Source: 2-01-FULL-45-10 sp964450115
GTDB taxonomy: Bacteria; Omnitrophota; Gorgyraeia; 2-01-FULL-45-10
Direction: 5' to 3'
Assembly (NCBI GenBank): GCA_964450115.1
Contig: CAYVCD010000014.1
Coordinates: 1 to 21,957 of the forward strand
DNA length: 21,957 nt
Position 1 is the stretch's first letter. Every line of letters starts with the position of its first letter. Shown here in pieces: positions 1-6,267 of this stretch. The position numbers and the translations under genes are program-made. The notes below the pieces were generated by a model that saw nothing but the letters and a program-made list of their open reading frames with translations, made no database searches and was not told the DNA's origin.

Positions 1-68
1 ATTTCAACGATCTCGGCTATGAGAAGCCTCAGTTCATTCTCCAACTGCTTCGCGCTTATTGCAGCCAT
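1..68 (-). CDS. N-terminus of a probable acyl carrier protein (partial)
   Basis: An ATG at 68-66 follows the fabG stop codon (71-69) with no spacer, so translation is probably coupled. The 22 codons before the window edge encode MAAISAKQLENELRLLIAEI followed by VE. An amphipathic first helix of the form LxxLIAEIVE is typical of acyl carrier proteins, and the ketosynthase-fabG context makes an ACP the natural next gene. The phosphopantetheine Ser motif (DSL) would lie outside the window, so the assignment rests on a short stretch plus context. Any small helical protein remains possible. Confidence 0.5.
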   Translation of the reverse strand, partial: MAAISAKQLENELRLLIAEIVE

Positions 69-806
69 TTATATAGCTAAGCCTCCGTCAACCTTCAGAA
101 CCTGTCCCGTTATATAAGCAGATCTTTCGCTCGCCAAAAACGTTACGACCTTAGCGATCTCTTCGGGCTTTCCAAACCTGCCAAAAGGTATCATCTTAAT
201 CATGGCGTCTTTCTGCTTTAAATCTTTGGTCATATCGGTATCGATGAAACCCGGAGCCACCGCATTTACTCTTATGCCATATTGAGCAACCTCTTTGGCC
301 AATGACTTTGTAAGGCCGAGCTCACCCGCTTTAGCGCTCGAATAATTGACCTGGCGGGGCATGCCTACGACGCCGGCTATAGAAGATATATTGATAATGT
401 TCCCGGTTTTCTGCTTCATCATCGTTACTATGCACGCTTTGGCCATATTGAAATAACCCGTAAGATTGGTATTTATTACATCAAGCCATTCGGCCGGATC
501 CATCATCATGAGCGCCTTATCTTTTACTATGCCGGCATTGTTAACCAGAATATCGATCTTACCGAATTTATTTATAGCTTCCCCTATCACTCTTTTTGCT
601 TCATCATATAATCGAACATCCGCTTTTATGGCCTCCGCCTCGCCATTTAGCTCCTTTATTTCATCGAGTATTATTCCGGCTGACTCGTCACTTTTTAAAT
701 ACGTGAACAATACTTTTGCGCCGTTTTCTATTAACTCGAAAACAATAGCTCTGCCGATCCCTCTGGTACCACCCGTTACTATTGCAACTTTATCCTTCAG
801 CAGCAT
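69..806 (-). CDS. fabG: 3-oxoacyl-ACP reductase FabG (SDR family)
   Basis: A complete 245-residue short-chain dehydrogenase/reductase that would reduce 3-oxoacyl-ACP with NADPH in the cytoplasm. Visible motifs are the cofactor loop TGGTRGIG (11-18), NNAG (89-92), the active-site Asn in NTNLTG (N114), Ser in NISSIAG (S142), and the YxxxK pair Y155/K159. The C-terminus GQVLKVDGGLAI is typical of FabG, and length matches the family. An AGAGG Shine-Dalgarno stands about six bases before the ATG. The gene begins 9 bp after the ketosynthase-like stop and abuts a probable ACP, so it belongs to an acyl-chain assembly operon. All catalytic residues are present, unlike its ketosynthase neighbour. It could act in housekeeping fatty acid synthesis or in a specialised lipid/polyketide pathway; the unusual ketosynthase favours the latter. 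Confidence 0.93.
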   Translation of the reverse strand: MLLKDKVAIVTGGTRGIGRAIVFELIENGAKVLFTYLKSDESAGIILDEIKELNGEAEAIKADVRLYDEAKRVIGEAINKFGKIDILVNNAGIVKDKALMMMDPAEWLDVINTNLTGYFNMAKACIVTMMKQKTGNIINISSIAGVVGMPRQVNYSSAKAGELGLTKSLAKEVAQYGIRVNAVAPGFIDTDMTKDLKQKDAMIKMIPFGRFGKPEEIAKVVTFLASERSAYITGQVLKVDGGLAI

Positions 807-815
807 ATAAACCTC

Positions 816-2060
816 TTATGAGTTATGTTTACCTATCATCAGGGTAGAATTTGATCCGGTCGGGCTGAAAGAGTTAAGCAGGATATGCTTAACTCTGTGC
901 TTCTGAGATTTATTTGGCACGTAATCGAGATTACAGCGCCTGTCCGGCTGGAGATAATTTATTGTCGGAGGAAGAAAACCTTCCTCAAATATGCCCAATG
1001 AAGCGGCCAAATTCAATCCTCCAGAAGCCGAAAAACTTTCACCTAACATCGATTTAACAGAGCTTACCGGTATCTTTTTGGCCCTGTCACCAAAGACATG
1101 TTTTATAGCATTTGTTTCCATGTAATCGCAGTCGAGAGTTGAATTGCCGCTTGCGCTTATATAACCGACATCGCTTGTGCTGATCTTTGCATCATCCAGA
1201 CAATTTTTAATAGCTTCAGCGGCGCCTTCCGCTTTTGGACTATAGATATTTTGACTATCAGGGTCAAAAGAAGTGCCATAACCTAATATTTCAGCGTATA
1301 TTCTGGCATTGCGCTTCTTGGCATGCTCGAGCTCTTCCAGGACAACTATCGCCGCGCCCTCACCGAACATGATCCCGTTCCTACGCTTGTCGTAGGGGCA
1401 ATTTACTTCTTCCTTGCCCGGCCGTGAACCCGCGAGATGTCCTATCTTATGGAATCCTTTATACGTCTGCTCACACATCTCCTCGACCCCGCCTGAGAGC
1501 ACCATCTTATAGTCGTATAACTCCAGCATATTGAGAGCATAATAGATCGCATCGATGCTTGAACAGAATCCGGATGAAACCGTACTATTAAAACCCTGTA
1601 TATTGAACCTTATGGATATATGGCTTGCCGGAGAATTTATAACCGTATTCGAAAATAGTGCGGGATTCACGGATCTGGGACCATTGCGTAGGGCTTCTTT
1701 GTCAAATTCGCTTATGGACCATACCGAACCCATCGTAGAACCGAGCGATACGCCGAATTCGTCTGTCTCGGAGTCGGTCAGCGGGTATTTTATACCGGCA
1801 TCATCCAATGCAAGCCCAGAGGCGCACAATGCCAACTTCGTGGTTCTGTCCAAATTGCGTAACCCTTTCTGGCCCAATATCTTCTCTGCATTAAAATCGC
1901 TTATCTCTCCGCCAAGTTTGGTCTTGCATGTGCTCATATCGAATAAGGTAATGGGCTTCATACCGGACCGTCCCTCTTTAAGGCCGGCCCAGAATTCGGT
2001 CTTACCAATACCGGTTGAAGCAAGCACACCCAGACCTGTAATTACTATACGCTTATCCAT
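816..2060 (-). CDS. Ketosynthase-fold protein (FabF-like) lacking the catalytic triad
   Basis: A 414-residue thiolase-fold protein that aligns end to end with FabF (KAS II). It starts MDKRIVITGLGVL and keeps the GG following the active-site region, K336 in VKSMLG and the C-terminal NSF...GSN loop. Gap-free alignment from memory with E. coli FabF puts Phe165 at the catalytic Cys163 (a Cys follows at 166), Ser304 in ASGNST at His303 of AHGTST, and Glu341 at His340; Lys335 is kept. Condensation by the normal mechanism is therefore unlikely. A chain-length-factor-like partner or a scaffold is more plausible. I chose ATG 2060 because GGAAG precedes it at a good distance and family homology begins there. 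A TTG at 2078 in the same frame falls in the terminator U-tract. It lies between a small DNA-binding gene and fabG in one operon. Confidence 0.85.
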   Translation of the reverse strand: MDKRIVITGLGVLASTGIGKTEFWAGLKEGRSGMKPITLFDMSTCKTKLGGEISDFNAEKILGQKGLRNLDRTTKLALCASGLALDDAGIKYPLTDSETDEFGVSLGSTMGSVWSISEFDKEALRNGPRSVNPALFSNTVINSPASHISIRFNIQGFNSTVSSGFCSSIDAIYYALNMLELYDYKMVLSGGVEEMCEQTYKGFHKIGHLAGSRPGKEEVNCPYDKRRNGIMFGEGAAIVVLEELEHAKKRNARIYAEILGYGTSFDPDSQNIYSPKAEGAAEAIKNCLDDAKISTSDVGYISASGNSTLDCDYMETNAIKHVFGDRAKKIPVSSVKSMLGESFSASGGLNLAASLGIFEEGFLPPTINYLQPDRRCNLDYVPNKSQKHRVKHILLNSFSPTGSNSTLMIGKHNS

Positions 2061-2076
2061 AATCTTCCGTGGAAAC

Positions 2077-2109
2077 AAAAAACCCCGCGATCTTAATGAT
2101 TGCGAGGTT
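2077..2109 (-). terminator. Intrinsic terminator or attenuator between the HTH gene and the ketosynthase-like gene
   Basis: On the minus strand an 8-bp stem AACCTCGC/GCGGGGTT (one U-G pair; arms 2109-2102 and 2088-2081) is followed at once by six T (2082-2077). It overlaps the TAA of the HTH gene and ends about 17 nt before the ATG of the ketosynthase-like gene. I see no promoter between the two, so downstream expression would need read-through or a promoter inside the HTH gene. Confidence 0.65.
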
Positions 2110-2302
2110 ATTTACTTCCGTTATTCTCTTTATCTTCCTGCGCGGAGATCCACCTGTCTATGGTAGACTTCTTGAATCGCCAGTTGGCCCCTACCTTAAA
2201 ACAAGGAAGCTTGCCTGCCTTTGCGTGCTTATATATGGTGACAGGGCGCATCCTAAGATATGTGGCCACTTCCTGAACCGTGAAGACATTGTCTTCTGGC
2301 AT
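2108..2302 (-). CDS. Small MerR/excisionase-type helix-turn-helix DNA-binding protein
   Basis: A 64-residue protein that is almost entirely one winged helix-turn-helix of the excisionase/HTH_17 type. The pattern is FTVQEVATYLRMRPVTIYKH (7-26), then AGKLPCFKVGANWRFKKSTIDRWI: recognition helix, wing (KVGANWRF) and the closing STIDRWI helix. Such proteins are DNA-bending or regulatory factors; away from phage or integrase genes, as here, they usually act as local regulators. AAGGTGGTG lies upstream of the ATG as a probable ribosome binding site. It is the first gene after a strong promoter whose leader has two inverted repeats, and its stop overlaps a terminator in front of the ketosynthase-like gene. 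Control of its own operon is a reasonable inference but not shown. Confidence 0.8.
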   Translation of the reverse strand: MPEDNVFTVQEVATYLRMRPVTIYKHAKAGKLPCFKVGANWRFKKSTIDRWISAQEDKENNGSK

Positions 2303-2327
2303 AAGTATCCCACCACCTTCTTATTTG

Positions 2328-2361
2328 GTATTAGTTATACTTTTTTGGTATAGACTAATAC
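2328..2361. promoter_or_regulatory. Inverted repeat in the leader of the HTH operon, proximal
   Basis: GTATTAGT (2328-2335) is repeated inverted as ACTAATAC (2354-2361). Inside it TATAC (2336-2340) pairs with GTATA (2348-2352), leaving one bulged base and a T-rich loop: a 13-bp stem. It lies between the promoter and the start codon. It may be a DNA operator for the HTH protein or an RNA hairpin. Confidence 0.6.
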
Positions 2362-2387
2362 GCCCTTATACATCTTTGTACAAGGGC
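2362..2387. promoter_or_regulatory. Inverted repeat in the leader of the HTH operon, distal
   Basis: GCCCTTATACA (2362-2372) and TGTACAAGGGC (2377-2387) form an 11-bp stem with one wobble and a 4-base loop, directly abutting the neighbouring inverted repeat. No T-run follows on the minus strand, so it is not a simple terminator. On the minus strand a 7-codon reading frame (MPLYKDV, then TAA) starts within it. Confidence 0.6.
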
Positions 2388-2414
2388 ATACCCCTTAATA
2401 TAGGAGCGTTTGTA

Positions 2415-2442
2415 AGTATACACTATGTTTTTGATTTGTCAA
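2415..2442 (-). promoter_or_regulatory. Sigma70-type promoter of the HTH/ketosynthase-like/fabG operon
   Basis: On the minus strand a perfect -35 TTGACA (2442-2437) is followed by a 16-bp spacer and a -10 TATACT (2420-2415). Transcription would start near 2408, giving a leader of about 105 nt that carries two hairpins. It closely resembles the promoter of the giant gene at 18948-18976, with TTGACAAATC and TATACT in both. Confidence 0.75.
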
Positions 2443-2469
2443 GTGTTAGGAACTAAATATTTGGTGGGC

Positions 2470-2886
2470 TTATTTGATTAAGAGCTTATTGATGGCATTG
2501 ACTAGCGGTTTCAGATAATCATCTTTCCTTATACTCAATCGCTTTATCGCGCTACTCTTGGTCATCTCATCCAATTCCCTCTGCAGCCTACGCAATGGGC
2601 CTGTAATTTTATTGGAAATGATGATCCCCCATACAAATAAGAGTAAAAGGAGCGGGATAAAACCTAGCACGATTGCCATATTCGTCCTAGCTATGACAGG
2701 ATCCATAGCTATAGGCACAAATCCTGATATAGCCGGTTGATCGGAAAGGATATTAAATATAAGAAAATACAGGAAGCTTGCAACAAAAAATACCGGGATA
2801 AGAATGGAGATCAATAATAAAGACAGGATCTTCAGCTGCGCTGGATCGTTTGTTATAAACGCTATCCTGTGAAATGGCTTATTCAA
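2470..2886 (-). CDS. Orphan two-helix membrane protein with a HAMP-like segment
   Basis: A 138-residue membrane protein with helices at about 18-46 and 70-90 separated by a short, probably periplasmic loop. A HAMP-like linker follows (SNKITGPLRRLQRELDEM, 91-108, with the conserved Pro97) and continues to the C-terminus. No kinase, cyclase or chemoreceptor signalling domain follows, so the output, if any, must come from a partner. The start is TTG at 2886, because the family-like basic N-terminus begins there and no ATG is available. It lies 16 bp after the thioredoxin-fusion gene and probably ends that operon. A similar orphan HAMP protein occurs at 18995-19591. Function unknown. Confidence 0.7.
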   Translation of the reverse strand: MNKPFHRIAFITNDPAQLKILSLLLISILIPVFFVASFLYFLIFNILSDQPAISGFVPIAMDPVIARTNMAIVLGFIPLLLLLFVWGIIISNKITGPLRRLQRELDEMTKSSAIKRLSIRKDDYLKPLVNAINKLLIK

Positions 2887-2902
2887 GTTTTGATCTCTAC
2901 CT

Positions 2903-3637
2903 TTAATCTATAGTGAGAATTATGGTCTTATCCTGAAAAACTACCTCAGCCTTATCTTTCGTGATCTTTGAAACCTTGCCCTCACCTATTACATCACCCT
3001 CCTTCACAAAGATGCCGTTAATAACGGCTACGGGCGTTTTTTGCTTATTAATGATTATGCCGCTTAATTCCAAGTTGCGATTTCTTGCTTTTTCAATATT
3101 CTTACTTCGATTGCTTTCAAATGCTTCCCGATCAAATTCTACGCCAGATTCCTTTACTATAGCCGGTTTTTTGATCACGGCTTGTTTGCCCGTATTCAGA
3201 GGGGGTGTTTTACCAGGCGGGTTATTAGTATTTTTTAAAACAAGCTCCATGACACCTGCGAAGGCCTCAGGACCTTTATAGCCGATCACACGATTATTGA
3301 CTGAACCATCATGATTCAAAAATATGACAGTAGGATATCCTCTGATATTGTATTTAGCGGCTGCTTTAGGATTAAGCTCCGCATCCACTTTAACGCATAT
3401 AAAATCACCTGAGAGGTAATTGACTTTAGCGTCGGTGTACGTGTTATAATCCAGTTCCTTACACCAATGACACCATGTTGTATAGAAATCGACGATAAGA
3501 GGCTTCTTGCTTTTTTTTGCCTCACTAAGAGCGCTCTTCAAGTCATCCTTCCACGAAATGGCCCATGAATCCGATGCTCCGAGGATTAATATCGCAGAAA
3601 TGATAAACGCTATATAGCCGGATCTATGTCTAGTCAT
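2903..3637 (-). CDS. Secreted thioredoxin-fold protein fused to a GspB/PilP-like C-terminal domain
   Basis: A 244-residue exported protein. Residues 1-26 form a signal peptide ending SWA. A thioredoxin fold follows (about 28-136) with active site WCHWC (Cys56, Cys59) after VDFYTTW, and cis-Pro102 in GYPTVIF, as in periplasmic DsbD-gamma-like or SoxW-like thioredoxins. A Pro/Lys-rich linker (about 137-188) leads to a small beta domain (189-244), LSGIIIN...VINGIFVKEGDVIG...KVSKIT. That matches the pattern I know from type II secretion GspB or PilP/GspC-type domains. It therefore probably combines periplasmic disulfide or reductase chemistry with docking to a secretion or pilus apparatus. The gene lies 33 bp after the YchF-like gene and 16 bp before the HAMP gene, all on one strand. 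Confidence 0.8.
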   Translation of the reverse strand: MTRHRSGYIAFIISAILILGASDSWAISWKDDLKSALSEAKKSKKPLIVDFYTTWCHWCKELDYNTYTDAKVNYLSGDFICVKVDAELNPKAAAKYNIRGYPTVIFLNHDGSVNNRVIGYKGPEAFAGVMELVLKNTNNPPGKTPPLNTGKQAVIKKPAIVKESGVEFDREAFESNRSKNIEKARNRNLELSGIIINKQKTPVAVINGIFVKEGDVIGEGKVSKITKDKAEVVFQDKTIILTID

Positions 3638-3670
3638 GGTTAAAATTTTACCACCTATATGGTAGCTATG

Positions 3671-4717
3671 TCAAACATTAAACCTGATACTTAAAATGTC
3701 TCCGTCTTCTACTATGTAGTCTTTGCCTTTAAGATAGAACTTTCCTTGAGCCTTTACTGCGTCTTCGCTTCCTAACTCCTTTAGATCATTCAACTTAATG
3801 AGCTCCGCCCTTATGAATCCCTTTTGAAGATCGGAGTGTATTACGCCGGCTGCCTCAGCGGCTGTAGCGCCTGCCTTCACATTCCATTGCCTCACCTCAT
3901 CCTGCCCTACCGTAAAGAAGGATATCAGTTTGAGCGTCTTAAGGCAGAGGCGGGTCAGTATATTCATTGCGGGCTCTGTTATGCCAAGATCGGTAAGGAA
4001 CGCCTTCCTCTCCTCTTCGGAGTCCAGGGCCGCTATCTCGGCCTCAACCTTGGCTGAAACCTGCATTATATTATCACCCTCTACCGGAGGCTTACTCTTT
4101 AGCTGGTCCTCCGATACATTAAGGGCTATTATTATCTCTTTTCGGGTAAGGAACGGGTAGCTGGTCAATAACTTATCTTCGTCCGCGGAGATCTCAAGCG
4201 TCCTTAACGGCTGGTCCTTTTCCAGGTGGGCCTTTAGTTTCGCTAGAAGATCCCTCTCCTTTATCGAGGCCTCCTCCTTGGTCTGCTTTATCTTCTTGTC
4301 CAGCCTTTCGAAGCGCTTCTCGATGAATATAAGGTCATGAAGCAATAGTTCCGAGTTTATTGCGTCGATATCGCGCTTGGGATCGACCGAACCGCTGGCA
4401 TGATATATAGAATCATCCTTAAACGCCCGCACCACATGGCAGAGGGCGTCGACCTCAGCTATATCCGTGAATATATCGCCTTTCGATATAGCATCCTTCT
4501 CTATCTTCGGCAGAAGCTCCAGCTCTATCCTGGCTCTCACCTCTTTTTTTGGCTTATACATGGCGACAAGCGCGTCAAATCGGCTGTCCCGTATCTCGGC
4601 AACCCCATTGATCGGCTTGCCCGAAGCGACTTCATTCTCGGAAGGCTTATGGCCGGTCAGAAGCTCAAATAACGCTTTCTTCCCTGTCTGCGGTAATCCT
4701 ATCATTCCTATCTTCAT
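3671..4717 (-). CDS. Divergent YchF/Obg-type P-loop protein with eroded nucleotide-binding motifs
   Basis: A 348-residue relative of the ribosome-associated ATPase YchF. The C-terminal TGS/DUF933 domain is textbook (FFTVG..EVRQWNV, AAGVIHSDLQKGFIRAE, GKDYIVEDGDILSIRFNV), and the ATP-specific G4 motif NVSE is present. The rest of the G domain is damaged. The P-loop reads GLPQTGKK (7-14), with Lys in place of the Mg-binding Ser of GLPNVGKS. The switch I stretch holding the conserved Thr is shortened, and the DIAGLVKGA...GEGLGN switch II block is absent, leaving a bare TDIAEVDA. The coiled-coil insertion is kept. It is probably a paralogue that binds ribosomes but hydrolyses ATP poorly or not at all. 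I start at ATG 4717, where homology begins. A TTG at 4756 in the same frame coincides with the -35 element. Confidence 0.85.
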   Translation of the reverse strand: MKIGMIGLPQTGKKALFELLTGHKPSENEVASGKPINGVAEIRDSRFDALVAMYKPKKEVRARIELELLPKIEKDAISKGDIFTDIAEVDALCHVVRAFKDDSIYHASGSVDPKRDIDAINSELLLHDLIFIEKRFERLDKKIKQTKEEASIKERDLLAKLKAHLEKDQPLRTLEISADEDKLLTSYPFLTRKEIIIALNVSEDQLKSKPPVEGDNIMQVSAKVEAEIAALDSEEERKAFLTDLGITEPAMNILTRLCLKTLKLISFFTVGQDEVRQWNVKAGATAAEAAGVIHSDLQKGFIRAELIKLNDLKELGSEDAVKAQGKFYLKGKDYIVEDGDILSIRFNV

Positions 4718-4727
4718 ATCGGTAATG

Positions 4728-4777
4728 ATTATATACATAAAGTAATATTTGCGCAATAGCTAATACTCTAATATAAT
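4728..4777. promoter_or_regulatory. Back-to-back divergent promoters sharing a palindromic -35 box
   Basis: The palindrome TTGCGCAA (4749-4756) can serve as -35 TTGCGC on both strands. On the plus strand a 17-bp spacer leads to TATAAT at 4772-4777. On the minus strand a 17-bp spacer leads to TATAAT at 4733-4728. Transcription would start near 4784 (plus), at the GTG of dus, and near 4720 (minus), two or three bases before the ATG of the YchF-like gene. No Shine-Dalgarno is evident before either start. Confidence 0.72.
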
Positions 4778-4783
4778 ACCCCT

Positions 4784-5734
4784 GTGCTTAAACTACCGAA
4801 AGTGATAATGGCTCCCATGGCCGGATGTTCGGATCTACCCTTCAGGCTGATCGCCCGCGAACACGGCGCGAAGCTCTGTTTCTATGAGATGGTCGATTCG
4901 AATTCCCTTATCTATAAACGCCATGAAACTTACGGCAATCTCAAAACCGATAAGAAGGACGTACCCATAGCCGTACAGCTATTAGGCTCGGATCCATCCG
5001 GAATGCTAAAAGCGGCCCAAAGGCTTCTCGAGCTCGTGAAAGTCTCTTTCCTCGATATCAACTGCGCCTGTCCCGCGAAAAAAGTCATCAAGAAAAATTC
5101 CGGCGCTCATCTATTGCGTGACACACCGAGGCTTTACAGTATTTTGGAAAGGCTGATCCCGGAGCTGCCTCTACCCATCACAATAAAGATACGCACAGGG
5201 TTCAGCAAGAAGGATGATGATCTCATAGTTGATATGGTGAAACACTGCGAGGACATAGGTGTATCGGCCATATTCGTACATGGACGCCTGAAGAGTCAAG
5301 GCTATGCCGGCGGTGTTGATTATGGCTCTATAAAAAAGGTGAAGGACGCTGTGAGTATCCCGGTCTATGGCTCCGGGAACATATTTTCGGGCAAGGATGC
5401 CAAGCTGATGCTTGATGAGACCGGCTGTGATGGTGTAATGGTGGCAAGGGGCAGCCTGGGCAATCCGTGGATATTCAATGAGATCGAAGAGTATATCGAG
5501 ACCGGAAGACTGCCTAAAGAGGTATCTTTGACGGAGAAGAAGAAGACCTTAAAAAAACATCTGGATTATATCGATAAGTTCAAATCTATAAGCGCTCATG
5601 GTAAGATCGGATTTATGCGCAAAGTCGCTATCTGGTATTTGAAGAGCATCCCCAGCGCCTCGGATCTGCGCGCCCGCATCACAAGAGAGACAACATCCTA
5701 CCAGGATATATTAAAGATGGTCGCGGAAATATAG
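4784..5734 (+). CDS. dus: tRNA-dihydrouridine synthase (DusB-like)
   Basis: A 316-residue FMN-dependent enzyme that reduces uridine to dihydrouridine in the D-loop of tRNA. Motifs in order are MAPMAGCSD (9-17), QLLGSDP (65-71), the catalytic region DINCACPAKK with Cys96, KIRTGF with Lys135, HGR (166-168), GSGNI (196-200) and ARGSLGNPWIF (221-231). In most family members the active-site stretch reads DINMGCP; CACP is a small variant that keeps the key Cys. Length is normal. I use the GTG at 4784, because the residues before MAPMAG match the family's first strand and the predicted transcription start coincides with it. It is the only clear plus-strand gene here. It is divergent from the YchF-like gene and runs tail to tail with the chagasin-like gene, with 17 bp between stops. 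Confidence 0.92.
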   Translation: MLKLPKVIMAPMAGCSDLPFRLIAREHGAKLCFYEMVDSNSLIYKRHETYGNLKTDKKDVPIAVQLLGSDPSGMLKAAQRLLELVKVSFLDINCACPAKKVIKKNSGAHLLRDTPRLYSILERLIPELPLPITIKIRTGFSKKDDDLIVDMVKHCEDIGVSAIFVHGRLKSQGYAGGVDYGSIKKVKDAVSIPVYGSGNIFSGKDAKLMLDETGCDGVMVARGSLGNPWIFNEIEEYIETGRLPKEVSLTEKKKTLKKHLDYIDKFKSISAHGKIGFMRKVAIWYLKSIPSASDLRARITRETTSYQDILKMVAEI

Positions 5735-5751
5735 AGGAGCTTCTGGCATTA

Positions 5752-6213
5752 TCAAGCATCCTCATCGACCATCTTTTCGTCTTCAGCCTCTTCAGCATCT
5801 TCAATATTCACTATATAGATCGCTTCCTTCACTGGCGGAATATCCTTTTCCCACGATCTGATATATTTGAAGGATATGCGTGTCTCACCAGCTTGAATGG
5901 CTTTAAAAGTCCATATCGACTTGCCGCCGGAACCTACCAGACCTGTCTCATCCGGTATATATTCTGACCGTACAAGATTCAGAAGATTATCATCTATGGG
6001 TTTGGCAAGCTGCCATTCATAGCCCGTAGTCGCATTAGCGTCCAATGTAATTACAAACTCACTTCCTACAGTGGTCTTAATCATGTTGGTCGTACCATTA
6101 TGTGTTTCGACAGAGTCCCCGCTAAAGACTATAAATAAAATAGTCGCGGTCAAAATTACTATGATCGCGACAATATGAAAAAAGTATTTATGCTTTACTA
6201 TCTGCTCAAACAC
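5752..6213 (-). CDS. Membrane-anchored chagasin-like (I42) cysteine protease inhibitor
   Basis: A 153-residue protein with one N-terminal membrane segment (about 11-31) and a chagasin-type immunoglobulin-like domain (about 44-137). The three inhibitory loops are recognisable: NATTGYEW (60-67, family NPTTGY/F), GSGGKSIWTF (94-103, family GxGG...F), and RSWEKDIPP (119-127, family RPW). Chagasin and ICP proteins bind the active cleft of papain-family cysteine proteases. Here the domain would face the periplasm or outside. The C-terminus is a short acidic tail. The start is GTG at 6213, with a weak AAAGAAAG upstream. No papain-like protease is encoded nearby. The giant protein has a C39-like segment, but it lacks the catalytic Cys, so a functional link is not supported. 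Confidence 0.85.
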   Translation of the reverse strand: MFEQIVKHKYFFHIVAIIVILTATILFIVFSGDSVETHNGTTNMIKTTVGSEFVITLDANATTGYEWQLAKPIDDNLLNLVRSEYIPDETGLVGSGGKSIWTFKAIQAGETRISFKYIRSWEKDIPPVKEAIYIVNIEDAEEAEDEKMVDEDA

Positions 6214-6244
6214 TTTATTCTTTCTTTATCATTAGGTAAATGGT

Positions 6245-6266
6245 AAATGGGGACAGCGCCCTATTT
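6245..6266 (+). repeat. RAYT-associated short repeat, copy R1
   Basis: A 22-bp copy with core GGGGACAGCGCCCTATTT, imperfectly palindromic (AAATGGGG...CCCTATTT). It begins 1 bp after the stop codon of the antitoxin gene on the minus strand and has the same orientation as R3. Confidence 0.85.
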
Positions 6267-6267
6267 T

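Noticed and set aside
2061..2078. TTG start at 2078 for the ketosynthase-like gene
   Set aside because: It lies within the U-tract of the terminator and adds six residues with no homology; ATG 2060 has GGAAG upstream.
4718..4756. Longer N-terminus of the YchF-like protein from TTG 4756 or ATG 4738
   Set aside because: The extension overlaps the -35/-10 promoter elements and adds residues before the family's conserved MKIGMIGLP start.
5735..5751. Bidirectional terminator between dus and the chagasin-like gene
   Set aside because: The 17-bp intergenic stretch has no stem-loop that I can find.
6214..6244. Dedicated promoter for the chagasin-like gene
   Set aside because: Only weak A/T-rich -10-like matches without a convincing -35.
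6245..6266. Repeat R1 as an intrinsic terminator of the antitoxin gene
   Set aside because: The stem is imperfect and no T-run follows on the minus strand; a repeat related to the RAYT is the simpler reading.
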